Shown piece after piece: positions 29,231 through 37,205 of a DNA stretch of 64,000 nucleotides. A program made the translations under genes and the position numbers. Positions within the stretch are counted from its first letter, which is position 1; every line of letters starts with the position of its first letter. Where the stretch lies: positions 2,852,001 through 2,916,000 of the forward strand of contig NZ_JAEPRJ010000001.1 of NCBI RefSeq assembly GCF_016651435.1, given 5' to 3'. Origin of the DNA: Catonella massiliensis. Lineage in GTDB: Bacteria > Bacillota > Clostridia > Lachnospirales > Lachnospiraceae. The notes under the pieces are model-generated. The model was not told the DNA's origin. It did not search any database and saw only the letters and a program-made list of their open reading frames with translations.

Positions 29231-29935
29231 ATGGTTATTATAGGTTCAGCAAGAATAGATGAGCGTGGGAATGCCAGCAAGGGCAAAGCTGGCGACCAAA
29301 CCTGTAAAGAGGTAGCCACAGAGCCTTACTATAAGCATAGGCTAGGCTGGCATTTGCTGCGTCCTAAAGATGCAGCAGTTGCAAGAAAGATAGGTCTTGC
29401 GATGGTTGAGGCTTGCCTTAACAACAATATCGGCTACGACCAGTCCGAACGCTACGGAGTGATTAATTGCCTTAAGAAGTACGGAAGAATCGCAAAAATC
29501 AACGAGCCTACAGAGGCAGACTGTAGCTCACTTGTAAGAGCTTGTTGCATTCAGGCAGGAATACAGATGGGTGATTTCAATACTTCAAGCGAAGTATCTG
29601 TCCTTGAAAAGACAGGAGCCTTCCAAAAGGCTGTAACTGTAACTAACGACACTAAGCTTTGTGCGGGCGATGTGCTTGTAACAAGAGCCAAGGGGCATAC
29701 CGTAATTGTAACCGAAGGCTATCCAAGAGAGGATGGAAAGTCTACTGCTAAGCCCACCACTAAGCCATCAGTAAAGCCAAAGCCTAATAAGGCAGGCAGA
29801 AAGAGCCTTGAAGATGTGGCTAGAGAGGTAATCGCTGGCAAGTGGGGCAATAACCCCGAAAGAAAAGATAAACTTATTAAGGCTGGCTATGCGCCTGCGG
29901 AGGTGCAGGCGGTAGTGAATAAGCTTCTCAAATGA
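29231..29935 (+). CDS. Endolysin: NlpC/P60-like peptidase plus Cpl-7 wall-binding domain
   Basis: A 234-residue protein. Residues 1-155 are a cysteine-peptidase amidase of the NlpC/P60-CHAP type: the catalytic cysteine in EADCSSLVRACC and the histidine in AKGHTVIVTEGYP. A Pro/Lys linker (KPTTKPSVKPKPN) leads to a C-terminal Cpl-7 (CW_7) repeat: SLEDVAREVIAGKWGN and RKDKLIKAGYAPAEVQAVV. It would cut peptide stems or amide links of peptidoglycan after release by the holin. It is the last gene of the prophage. Confidence 0.93.
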   Translation: MVIIGSARIDERGNASKGKAGDQTCKEVATEPYYKHRLGWHLLRPKDAAVARKIGLAMVEACLNNNIGYDQSERYGVINCLKKYGRIAKINEPTEADCSSLVRACCIQAGIQMGDFNTSSEVSVLEKTGAFQKAVTVTNDTKLCAGDVLVTRAKGHTVIVTEGYPREDGKSTAKPTTKPSVKPKPNKAGRKSLEDVAREVIAGKWGNNPERKDKLIKAGYAPAEVQAVVNKLLK

Positions 29936-29942
29936 TGTTTTA

Positions 29943-30030
29943 GGTCAGATACAGGTAATAACACTTGTATCTGGCCACTAAAGCTAGAAAAGACCTCGAA
30001 GAAGGCAACCAGTAGATGCTGGCTGCCTTT
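29943..30030 (+). terminator. Two hairpins after the endolysin
   Basis: Hairpin one pairs GGTCAGATACA (29943-29953) with TGTATCTGGCC (29966-29976). Hairpin two pairs AAGGCA and CCAG (30002-30012) with CTGG and TGCCTTT (30019-30030) with one mismatch. The second ends in TTT, a modest terminator for the lysis transcript. The first has no T tract. Confidence 0.6.
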
Positions 30031-30154
30031 AGGCATGATGTGGAACACTATATATAGACAGACTAAAATCAGCATAAAAAAATAATATATCATTTTCATA
30101 TCATTTTTTTATCAGAAACGCAGTAAATAGGCTGTTTAGCAAGTGTTTTCGGAA

Positions 30155-30199
30155 TGACTTTTAATCAAGGTGTCGGGGGTTCGATTCCCCCATGTCTCA
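30155..30199 (+). other. Prophage attachment site: 3' part of a tRNA-Lys(UUU) gene
   Basis: The 45 bases read like the anticodon loop to 3' end of tRNA-Lys: TGACTTTTAATCA (loop with TTT), a variable loop, the T arm GGGGGTTCGATTCCCCC, then the acceptor strand ATGTCTC and A. The 5' half is missing: bases upstream do not pair as an anticodon stem beyond three pairs, and no D arm exists. This is the classic scar of a tyrosine-integrase phage that entered a tRNA gene. The intact tRNA should lie at the other prophage end, left of the window. A terminator follows at 30212-30249. Confidence 0.85.
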
Positions 30200-30211
30200 G
30201 AAGATAAAAAT

Positions 30212-30249
30212 GGCTTAAACTCGGTAGTTTCAAGGGTTTGAGCCTTTTT
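30212..30249 (+). terminator. Terminator downstream of the tRNA-Lys remnant
   Basis: GGCTTAAAC (30212-30220) pairs with GTTTGAGCC (30236-30244), one G-T pair, followed by TTTTT. It looks like the native terminator of the tRNA gene, kept on the host side of the junction. Confidence 0.75.
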
Positions 30250-30460
30250 CTTATTTTTGATTTTTGCCCTGATTTTGACGATTTTGCCGAAAATAAATGC
30301 ATCATTTTCATATCAATATATCATTTTCGTATCATGACAGGTATAAAAAAATAATATCTTAACCACTATATCTTGTGGTGACAATATTTAATAATGCGTT
30401 AGACTTATAAACCAGTTTTATATCATATTAAAAATTTAAGTTTGGTAAAATTTCAAAAAA

Positions 30461-30652
30461 TTAGTTATGTATTTTGTTTTCCTCACAAAATGTCCTGACA
30501 AATTTCTTTATCTCAGTTGTTGGCGTTGTACCAATGTCCTTACAAATCTGCTTAAACTCTTCTAATTCATCAGGACGAAAGTCGAGAGAAAAGCGTACAT
30601 ATTTCGAACGCAAATGTTTGAGCTGTGAATCATACTTCTTCTTGTCGTCCAT
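30461..30652 (-). CDS. Small helical protein downstream of the ArsR-type regulator
   Basis: ATG at 30652 (minus strand) has AGGAG upstream and gives 63 residues (MDDKKKYDSQLKHLRSKYVR, then SLDFRPDELEEFKQICKDIG). The frame is open a little further to 30673 but that overlaps the ArsR gene. The KYVRFSLDF strand followed by two helices resembles ribbon-helix-helix DNA-binding or antitoxin-like proteins common in Lachnospiraceae. No toxin gene is adjacent. It is likely co-transcribed with the upstream metal sensor. Confidence 0.65.
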   Translation of the reverse strand: MDDKKKYDSQLKHLRSKYVRFSLDFRPDELEEFKQICKDIGTTPTTEIKKFVRTFCEENKIHN

Positions 30653-30660
30653 GTATTCTC

Positions 30661-31032
30661 CTATTCCGGGCAAACTATACCCATCAATTTCTCAATCATA
30701 CAATGTAAGAGCCTGCTTCTTTCAGTATCAGCAGCCTTATAAAACATTTCTTTACCACTTCTTCTGCTTGTAATAAGTCCACCTGCTTTTAACTGCTTCA
30801 AATGATGAGAAACTGCAGGACTAGACATATTTACCATTGCACTGATGTTAAGCACACAGTCTTCACAGTGGCATAAAAGCCAGAATATTCTAAGTCTGCT
30901 GCCATCTCCAAGCTGCTTAAAAACTTCAGCAGTTAAATTGAAATCATCTATAACTGCAAGACGGGATATTGCGTCTTCATGCTGTTTATTGTTGTGATGG
31001 TCATGAGGTAAATGTAACATATATTGTCTCAC
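30661..31032 (-). CDS. ArsR/SmtB-family metal-responsive repressor
   Basis: A 123-residue winged helix protein. The N terminus is histidine-rich (MLHLPHDHHNNKQHEDA), resembling the metal-binding arm of SmtB/CadC relatives. The core has AEVFKQLGDGSRLRIFWLL, a cysteine cluster CHCEDCVLNISAM at the helix 3 position used by ArsR/CadC sensors, and the recognition helix SSPAVSHHLKQLKAGGLI. It probably represses its own promoter until it binds a soft or transition metal. No metal efflux gene is next to it here. Three palindromic operator-like sites lie in its upstream region. Confidence 0.9.
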   Translation of the reverse strand: MRQYMLHLPHDHHNNKQHEDAISRLAVIDDFNLTAEVFKQLGDGSRLRIFWLLCHCEDCVLNISAMVNMSSPAVSHHLKQLKAGGLITSRRSGKEMFYKAADTERSRLLHCMIEKLMGIVCPE

Positions 31033-31056
31033 AAAAGTTGTTATTAAATAATGTTA

Positions 31057-31151
31057 TGATATAAGTATCATTTGTGTTTGACACTCATATCAATTTATAG
31101 AAGTATAGCATATTGAGATAAAATCTACAAATGCTTTTGACACCCACATCA
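31057..31151. promoter_or_regulatory. Three operator-like palindromes upstream of arsR-type gene
   Basis: Sites fit TGAYAnnnnYATCA: TGATATAAGTATCA (31057-31070), TGACACTCATATCA (31079-31092) and TGACACCCACATCA (31138-31151). The first is a perfect 5-4-5 palindrome. The last two lie inside a 31-base direct repeat (31077-31107 and 31136-31166), each beginning TTTGACA, a possible -35 for rightward transcription. They lie between the ArsR-type gene and the sugar locus and could control either. Confidence 0.6.
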
Positions 31152-31306
31152 ATATATAGAATTATATAAAAAGATTACTATTGTAACTTTAATCTTAAAA
31201 AAATATCATTATAATAATGTAAAGATATTGTTGATTGAAAATGCCCAACAGTGTTTTAGTCAATTAAATTTGTAACGCTTATTAAAATATAAAATGGAGA
31301 ATTGGT

Positions 31307-32437
31307 ATGGAAGAGAAAAAGATTGTAGTGGTGGGGCATGTATCGCTTGATCTTACACCAAAGTTCAATATGAGGACTAAAGTAAGTTCAATAGGCAGTG
31401 TAATAAAAGCAGGTAAATTGGTAAATGTAGGTCAAGTGGCTATTGCACCTGGAGGCTGTGTTACCAATACAGGACTGGCTCTTAAAAAATTTGGTGTGGA
31501 TGTTAAACTTATTGCAAAAGTTGGTAGTGATGAATTTGCAGAAATTTTATACGAGAAATATAGACAACAAGGTGTTGAACCAAATTTTATAGTAAGTGGG
31601 GAAGATACCACATCATATACAATAGTTTTAGCACTCAATGGATGTGATAGGGCATTTCTCCATGATAGCGCGGCTAATGACAGCTTTTGTGAAGAAGATA
31701 TAGACTATGAAGTAGTAAAGAACTCGGACTATTTTCATTTTGGATACCCTACCTTAATGAAAGAATTTTTTAGGGAAGATAAAGATGAACTAAGAAAGAT
31801 GTTTCAGAAGGTGAAGGATTTTGGACTTATAACAAGTCTAGATGTAACAACAATAGATCCAGACAGTGAGCAGGCAGACATTGACTGGAATCAAAGGCTA
31901 TCTGAGGTTTTGCCTTATGTAGATTTTTTTGTACCAAGTGTTGAAGAGCTTTGTTTTATGTTAGATAAGAATAAATATTACGAGATCCAAAATAGAGCAA
32001 GTGATGATGTCTGTATGCATTTATCACTATCAGAAGATATTGTTCCTATGGCAGAAAAAGTGATAACTCTCGGTTGTAAAGGTGTACTCATAAAATGCGG
32101 TGCAGCAGGAATGTATCTCATGACATCAGACAGCATAAGAATGAAAGAACTCGATGGTAAAATAAGCATAGAAGAATGGTCAAACAAGAGAATATTTCAA
32201 AATAGCTATACACCAGATAGAATATTGTCTGGTACAGGAGCAGGGGATACGTCAATAGCGGCATTTATATATGGGATATGCAAAGGAATGACACCTGAAG
32301 ATACTTTAAGGATAGCTGCGGGTACTGGTGCATCATGTATAACAGAATATGATACTTTGTCGGGATTGCTACCGATAAGTATACTTAAAAATAAGATACA
32401 AAACGGTTGGAAGGAACAAAATTTTATTCATAAATAA
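31307..32437 (+). CDS. PfkB-family sugar kinase
   Basis: A 376-residue kinase. Near the start it has VVGHVSLDLTPKF and the PfkB signature 1 region GGCVTNTGLALKKFGVDV; near the end signature 2, LSGTGAGDTSIAAFIYG, with catalytic base D314. It phosphorylates a sugar or sugar phosphate with ATP in the cytoplasm. It directly precedes a ketose-bisphosphate aldolase (10-base gap), so its product is probably a ketose phosphate that is then cleaved. Substrate cannot be named from motifs; the D-lyxose isomerase-like gene in the same locus points to a ketose such as xylulose or fructose. RBS ATGGAGAA is moderate. Confidence 0.9.
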   Translation: MEEKKIVVVGHVSLDLTPKFNMRTKVSSIGSVIKAGKLVNVGQVAIAPGGCVTNTGLALKKFGVDVKLIAKVGSDEFAEILYEKYRQQGVEPNFIVSGEDTTSYTIVLALNGCDRAFLHDSAANDSFCEEDIDYEVVKNSDYFHFGYPTLMKEFFREDKDELRKMFQKVKDFGLITSLDVTTIDPDSEQADIDWNQRLSEVLPYVDFFVPSVEELCFMLDKNKYYEIQNRASDDVCMHLSLSEDIVPMAEKVITLGCKGVLIKCGAAGMYLMTSDSIRMKELDGKISIEEWSNKRIFQNSYTPDRILSGTGAGDTSIAAFIYGICKGMTPEDTLRIAAGTGASCITEYDTLSGLLPISILKNKIQNGWKEQNFIHK

Positions 32438-32447
32438 GGAGGAGTTT

Positions 32448-33296
32448 ATGTTAGTTACGTTAAAATCAGTTTTAGGTATTGCGGAAGCAGAAAATATCGC
32501 AATAGGAGCATTTAATCTTACCACACTGGAAGGAATTAGGGCGGTTATAGAGGCTGCTGAGGAACTCAAACAACCTGTAATCTTACAGTTTGCAAATGCA
32601 GCACATAAGGAGTATGTATCTCTTGAAAATATTGCACCAGCCATGTTAGCACTTGGGGATAAAGCAAGTGTTCCAGTTTGTGTACATCTTGACCATGGTG
32701 CAGACTTTGAAGAAGTTAAAAGAGCATTGGATTTAGGTTTTACAAGCGTCATGTATGATGGTTCTGCTCTTCCTTATGAAATTAATGCTGCTAATACAAG
32801 GACTGTGGTTGATTTGGCAAGTCAGTACTCAGCTTCAGTTGAGGCTGAAATTGGTTCAATGGGTGCAGAAATAAGTGAAGATGGTGGTGAGGCAGATGAG
32901 AGCTGTTATACTGATCCCGTTATAGCTGCAAAATTTGTAGCAGAAACTGGGATTGATGCACTTGCCTGCTCTTTTGGTACTGTACACGGAATCTATAAGA
33001 GTGCGCCAAAACTAGATATAGATAGAATAGCTAGAATTCGTAAGGTAACTGGAGTTCCTGTTGTCATGCATGGTGGTTCAGGCATTAGCGATGAGGATTT
33101 TAGAAAATGCATTGAAAATGGAGTTAGAAAGATTAATTTTTATACATATGCGGCAAAATATGCAGGAGAGTATGTAAAGAAAAAGCTAGAAGAAAGTTCA
33201 GGATATGTATTTTATCATGACGTGGCTGTATGGGGGTTAGAATCAATGAAAAAGACATATATTGATACAATCAAGATATTTGCAAATTTGAAGTAA
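32448..33296 (+). CDS. Class II ketose-bisphosphate aldolase
   Basis: A 282-residue class II (zinc) aldolase: GAFNLTTLEGIRAVIEAAEE, the metal site VHLDHGADFEEV (H80-L-D82-H83), YDGSALPYE, ALACSFGTVHGIYK, VVMHGGSGISDEDF. Family members cut fructose-, tagatose- or related ketose (bis)phosphates into dihydroxyacetone phosphate and an aldehyde. It follows the kinase and precedes a sugar ABC transporter, so a complete uptake-to-triose route is suggested. Excellent RBS (AAGGAGGAG). Exact ketose is unknown. Confidence 0.92.
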   Translation: MLVTLKSVLGIAEAENIAIGAFNLTTLEGIRAVIEAAEELKQPVILQFANAAHKEYVSLENIAPAMLALGDKASVPVCVHLDHGADFEEVKRALDLGFTSVMYDGSALPYEINAANTRTVVDLASQYSASVEAEIGSMGAEISEDGGEADESCYTDPVIAAKFVAETGIDALACSFGTVHGIYKSAPKLDIDRIARIRKVTGVPVVMHGGSGISDEDFRKCIENGVRKINFYTYAAKYAGEYVKKKLEESSGYVFYHDVAVWGLESMKKTYIDTIKIFANLK

Positions 33297-33408
33297 AATG
33301 ACAAATGTAATAAAAAATGATTACAAAAAACAGGTGTATCGAAATTAAAAAACAGGTATTATATACCTAGAACTAAAAAATAATATGGATCTGAAGAGGA
33401 GAAGATTT

Positions 33409-34446
33409 ATGAAAAGAAAAATTCTAGCACTTATTTTAGCAGCAACTATGGTTGGTTCACTTACTGCTTGTGGAAGCGGTAATGCAAGTAGTGGAAGTAC
33501 TACAAAAAGTGGAAGTGCAGCAAGTACCACTGCAAGTAAAACAGGAAGTACTCAGGCAAGTAGTAAAACAAGTACAACAGGTAAACATTATAAATTTGGT
33601 TATACTTGTATGGATGGAACCAATCCATTTTTTGTTACGATTCAGGATAAGATGAAAGAGCTAATTACAGCAAAGGGGGATGAACTGGTAACAACAGATC
33701 CTGGAAATGATGTTACAAAGCAGATTTCACAGGTTGAAGATATGCTTTCACAAAATCTTGATGGCTTATTTATGAATCCGGTAGATGCACAGGGAATTAT
33801 TCCTGCACTTGATCAGGCTAAGGCGGCCAATGTTCCAATGGTAGGCTTTGACACACAGGTTGGTGATATGTCATACCTCGTGTCATATACAGGTTCAAAT
33901 AACTACAATGCAGGAAAGGTCGTTGGTGAGGATTTAGTTAAGAAGTGCCCAAAGGGTGGTAAGATTATAGTTCTTGATTCTCCTACAATGCAGTCGGTAG
34001 TTGATAGAACTAATGGTTTCTTAGATGCGATTAAAGATCATGGTTTCGAAATCGTTGCACAGCAGGATGCAAAGGGTAACTTACAGGTTGCCATGGGTAT
34101 TGCAGAAGACTTACTCCAAGCACATAGTGATGTAGTTGCTATTTTCGGAGGAAATGATCCTACAGCTCTTGGAGCTCTTGCAGCAGCTAATGCAGCAGGT
34201 ATCAAGAAGGGTAAATGCTTCATTTATGGTATCGATGGCTCTCCTGATATCAAGAAAGAACTTGCTTCTGGAACATCACTTATAGAAGGAACAGGTGCCC
34301 AGTCTCCAGTGGCAATTGCAGAAAAGGCAGTTGAGATTATGTATAATCATGTGGAAGGAAAGGCTGTAGATAAAGAATATCCGGTAGATACCTTCCTTAT
34401 TACTGCAGATAATGTAAAAGACTATGGCACAGATGGTTGGCAGTAA
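33409..34446 (+). CDS. Sugar-binding lipoprotein of ribose/xylose-type ABC transporter
   Basis: ATG 33409 follows AGAGGAGAAG; an earlier in-frame ATG (33385) would spoil the signal peptide. The 345-residue product has a lipoprotein signal MKRKILALILAATMVGSLTA with cysteine 21 (LTAC), a Ser/Thr/Lys-rich tether, and a periplasmic-binding-protein domain (KFGYTCMDGTNPFFVTIQDK, GLFMNPVDAQGIIPAL, SYTGSNNYNAGKVVGEDLV, FGGNDPTALGALAA, IYGIDGSPDIKKEL). It captures a sugar outside the membrane for the ATPase and permease downstream. A hairpin follows, likely raising its level relative to them. Confidence 0.93.
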   Translation: MKRKILALILAATMVGSLTACGSGNASSGSTTKSGSAASTTASKTGSTQASSKTSTTGKHYKFGYTCMDGTNPFFVTIQDKMKELITAKGDELVTTDPGNDVTKQISQVEDMLSQNLDGLFMNPVDAQGIIPALDQAKAANVPMVGFDTQVGDMSYLVSYTGSNNYNAGKVVGEDLVKKCPKGGKIIVLDSPTMQSVVDRTNGFLDAIKDHGFEIVAQQDAKGNLQVAMGIAEDLLQAHSDVVAIFGGNDPTALGALAAANAAGIKKGKCFIYGIDGSPDIKKELASGTSLIEGTGAQSPVAIAEKAVEIMYNHVEGKAVDKEYPVDTFLITADNVKDYGTDGWQ

Positions 34447-34477
34447 ATTTTAACAATAATAAATTGTATTAGGAAGC

Positions 34478-34524
34478 AAAGGTGCTTTCTTCGTCCGGAG
34501 GGAAGGAGTTAGCACCTTTTTTAC
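34478..34524 (+). terminator. Attenuating terminator between binding protein and ATPase genes
   Basis: AAAGGTGCT (34478-34486) pairs with AGCACCTTT (34511-34519), 24-base loop containing more pairing, followed by TTTTTT. The rest of the 34447-34656 gap shows no gene. Such partial terminators commonly give a surplus of binding protein over membrane parts. Confidence 0.75.
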
Positions 34525-34656
34525 AAACTATTAAAGTTTTTATATCTGTATGTAGATGCCAAAGGAGTTTGGTGCCTATATGAAAAAAATGGATTATTTG
34601 GTTTTGGAAGAACCATGAAGATTTCATGTAAATTTATAGAGTAAGGGGATGATTAG

Positions 34657-36141
34657 TTGAGCGATAATATTATTCTTAGAATGAAAAACATTAATAAACG
34701 CTTTCCCGGAGTGTATGCATTAAAAAATGTTAACTTTGAGTTAAAGAGTGGAGAAGTACATGCCTTACTTGGTGAAAATGGAGCCGGTAAATCTACCTTG
34801 ATTAAGGTACTTGGCGGTATATATCATGCTGAAGAGGGTGATATTGAGATTGAAGGCAAGAATGTAAGCATAGCAAGTGTTCAAGATGCGGAGCAGAATG
34901 GAATTGCTATTATTCACCAAGAACTGGTATTGGTGCCACATATGAGTGTAGCCGAAAACATTTATCTGGGACGTGAGGTTGGAAGTGGTATATTTGTAAA
35001 TAGATCAGAAATGACTAAAAATGCACAGAAGATTTTAGATGATTTGGGAATGGATATAGATGCAAGAAGTCTAATTAAGGATCTTCCTATAGCCAAGCAA
35101 CAGATGGTGGAAATAACCAAAGCAGTATCAGTAAATTCTAAGATATTGGTAATGGATGAGCCAACTTCTTCTATAAGTGACAAGGAAGTAGAAAACCTAT
35201 TTAAGATAATGAGAGATTTGACTAAAAAAGGAGTTGGAATAGTTTATATATCACATAAAATGAGTGAACTTGATGAGATATGTGATAGAGTTACAGTCAT
35301 GCGTGACGGTGAATATGTTGGTACTAAGAATGTAAAGGAAACAGCTAAAGACGAGCTTATAGCAATGATGGTTGGAAGAACTCTGACTAATTATTATGTA
35401 AGAGACTATGGCACGCCAGGAGAAGAAATACTAAAGGTAGTTGGGCTTTCTGATGGAGACAAGGTAAACGGTGTCGATTTTAATATAAGAAAAGGTGAGA
35501 TTGTTGGATTTGCGGGACTTGTAGGAGCCGGAAGAAGTGAAACAATGCAGGCTATTTTTGGTCTCACACAAAATGTGACGGGTGAAATATATATACAAGG
35601 AAATAAAGTAGAAATAAATAATCCTGAAGATGCCATTAAATATGGGCTTGCGCTGGTTCCAGAGAGCCGTAAGGAGCAGGGATTATACCTTGTACAAAGT
35701 GTTAAATATAATACTACAATTGAGGTACTTAAGGAGTTTATAGGCAAGTTTAGGGTTAATGACAAAAGAGAAACTGAAATTACTCAGAAATATATAGATC
35801 TTATGTCTACCAAGACTCCATCGCAGGCACAGGAAATAGGAAATCTTTCTGGTGGAAATCAACAGAAGGTGATGATAGGAAGGTGGCTTGCTACAAAGCC
35901 TAAGGTGCTGATATTGGATGAACCGACAAGAGGAATTGATGTAGGAGCTAAATCAGAAATATACGCGATAATGAATAATCTCGTAAAAACGGGAGTTTCT
36001 ATTATAATGATTTCATCGGAATTGCCTGAAATTATTAATATGAGTGACAGGGTATATGTAATGGCAGGTGGAGTAGTAAGAGGATGCATAAGCAGGGAAG
36101 AAATATCTCAGGAAAGTATCATGCATCTTGCAGCAATCTAA
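34657..36141 (+). CDS. Sugar ABC transporter ATPase, RbsA/XylG/MglA type
   Basis: Starts at TTG 34657 (AAGGGGATGATTAG upstream). The 494-residue protein has two ABC modules. Module one: GENGAGKST Walker A, IIHQELVLVPHMSVAENIYLG, MDEPTSS. Module two: degenerate Walker A LVGAGRSE, signature LSGGNQQKVMIGRWL, and LDEPTRGIDVGAKSEIY. This tandem layout is specific to ribose/xylose/galactose importers. It powers uptake with the permease downstream. Substrate is set by the binding protein. Confidence 0.95.
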   Translation: MSDNIILRMKNINKRFPGVYALKNVNFELKSGEVHALLGENGAGKSTLIKVLGGIYHAEEGDIEIEGKNVSIASVQDAEQNGIAIIHQELVLVPHMSVAENIYLGREVGSGIFVNRSEMTKNAQKILDDLGMDIDARSLIKDLPIAKQQMVEITKAVSVNSKILVMDEPTSSISDKEVENLFKIMRDLTKKGVGIVYISHKMSELDEICDRVTVMRDGEYVGTKNVKETAKDELIAMMVGRTLTNYYVRDYGTPGEEILKVVGLSDGDKVNGVDFNIRKGEIVGFAGLVGAGRSETMQAIFGLTQNVTGEIYIQGNKVEINNPEDAIKYGLALVPESRKEQGLYLVQSVKYNTTIEVLKEFIGKFRVNDKRETEITQKYIDLMSTKTPSQAQEIGNLSGGNQQKVMIGRWLATKPKVLILDEPTRGIDVGAKSEIYAIMNNLVKTGVSIIMISSELPEIINMSDRVYVMAGGVVRGCISREEISQESIMHLAAI

Positions 36142-36158
36142 AAACAGAGGTGAATAAG

Positions 36159-37160
36159 ATGGAAGATAAAAAAATTGTTACAGCCAACAGTAAAGCGGTA
36201 TCTGCTAACCAGGTAGCCGTATTCTTTAAGGAGAATATGGGAATAATGGTGGCTTTGGTAATTCTATGCATATTCCTTTCTATTTTTCCAGGAACAAGCG
36301 GAACTTTTCCAACTGTGAAAAATATGCTAAATGTATTAAGGCAGATTTCTACCAATATGCTCTTAGCGTGTGGAATGACAATGGTTATTATACTGGGTGG
36401 CATTGATTTGTCAGTTGGTTCGGTTATTGCACTTACGGGTGTTATTTCTGCAGGATTGGTATCAAGAAATGGAATGAGTATACCGGTAGCCCTGCTTGTT
36501 GGTGTTGTTATTGGAGTTGTTTCAGGAGCATTTAATGGTCTTGTTATTTCAAAAACTACTATACCACCATTTATAGTAACCCTTGCAACAATGAATATAG
36601 CAAGAGGTCTGGCAGGAGTATACACAGGTGGTTCTCCAGTGAGAGTCGTATCCAAGGAATGGCAGTGGCTAGGTGCAGGCTATATTGCAAGTATTCCTGT
36701 TCCTGTTATAATAATGGTAATAGTCTTTATACTATCAATACTTATTATGAATAAAACCAAAATGGGAAGACATATATATGCAGTAGGTGGGAATCCATTG
36801 GCAGCAAGATTTTCGGGAATCAATGTATCAAAAGTAAAATTTTTTGTATATGCTTATTCCGGAATAATGGCGAGCCTTGCAGGTATCATTCTTGCTTCAC
36901 GTATGTACTCCGGACAGCCTACAGCGGGTGACGGTGCAGAAATGGATGCAATTGCAGCAGTTGTAGTTGGTGGAACGTCTATGTCAGGTGGTTCGGGTAA
37001 ATTAGGAGGTACCTTGATTGGTGCGCTGATTATAGGTATACTTAGTAATGGACTCAACCTTATGAATGTCAATTCTTTTTGGCAAACTGTAGTAAAGGGT
37101 GTAGTTATACTTCTTGCAGTATTTTTAGACTATATCCGTACACTTAAAAAGAATAAATAA
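36159..37160 (+). CDS. Sugar ABC transporter permease, RbsC type
   Basis: ATG 36159 follows CAGAGGTGAATAAG; the frame is open upstream only over the ATPase end. The 333-residue product has 8-10 membrane helices and the RbsC/AraH signatures GMTMVIILGGIDLSVGSVIA, PPFIVTLATMNIARGLAGVY, GGNPLAARFSGI, AIAAVVVGGTSMSGGSGKLGG (adjacent segments). It forms the membrane channel for the importer. A weak hairpin terminator follows. Confidence 0.94.
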   Translation: MEDKKIVTANSKAVSANQVAVFFKENMGIMVALVILCIFLSIFPGTSGTFPTVKNMLNVLRQISTNMLLACGMTMVIILGGIDLSVGSVIALTGVISAGLVSRNGMSIPVALLVGVVIGVVSGAFNGLVISKTTIPPFIVTLATMNIARGLAGVYTGGSPVRVVSKEWQWLGAGYIASIPVPVIIMVIVFILSILIMNKTKMGRHIYAVGGNPLAARFSGINVSKVKFFVYAYSGIMASLAGIILASRMYSGQPTAGDGAEMDAIAAVVVGGTSMSGGSGKLGGTLIGALIIGILSNGLNLMNVNSFWQTVVKGVVILLAVFLDYIRTLKKNK

Positions 37161-37166
37161 ATATAA

Positions 37167-37197
37167 AAGGGGTGGGGATGACTCACCCCTTATTTTA
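37167..37197 (+). terminator. Weak hairpin terminator after the permease
   Basis: AAGGGGTG (37167-37174) pairs with CACCCCTT (37184-37191), nine-base loop, followed by ATTTTAG. The short T tract suggests partial termination between transporter genes and the sensing genes. Confidence 0.55.
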
Positions 37198-37205
37198 GAG
37201 GTAAA

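Larger units (their letters stand above)
30085..30336. repeat. ATCATTTTCATATCA repeats on both sides of the tRNA-derived site
   Basis: Three copies occur: 30085-30104, 30301-30315 (the 15-base core is identical to the first) and 30317-30336 (one mismatch to the first over 20 bases). The attachment core (30155-30199) lies between copy one and copy two. They could be integrase arm-binding sites. The stretch 29936-30460 holds no gene I can support besides these elements. Confidence 0.7.

Noticed and set aside
30155..30199. Complete tRNA gene
   Set aside because: Only the anticodon loop to 3' end is present; no 5' acceptor strand or D arm precedes it.
1..30460. Integrase or lysogeny repressor within the window
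   Set aside because: No tyrosine or serine recombinase motif or CI-type repressor was found; these probably lie left of base 1.
30461..30652. Toxin-antitoxin pair
   Set aside because: The small protein could be antitoxin-like, but the adjacent gene is an ArsR-type sensor and no toxin frame is present.
36119..36655. Minus-strand frame opposite the permease
   Set aside because: Antisense to RbsC-type signatures; no start signal and no neighbouring minus gene.
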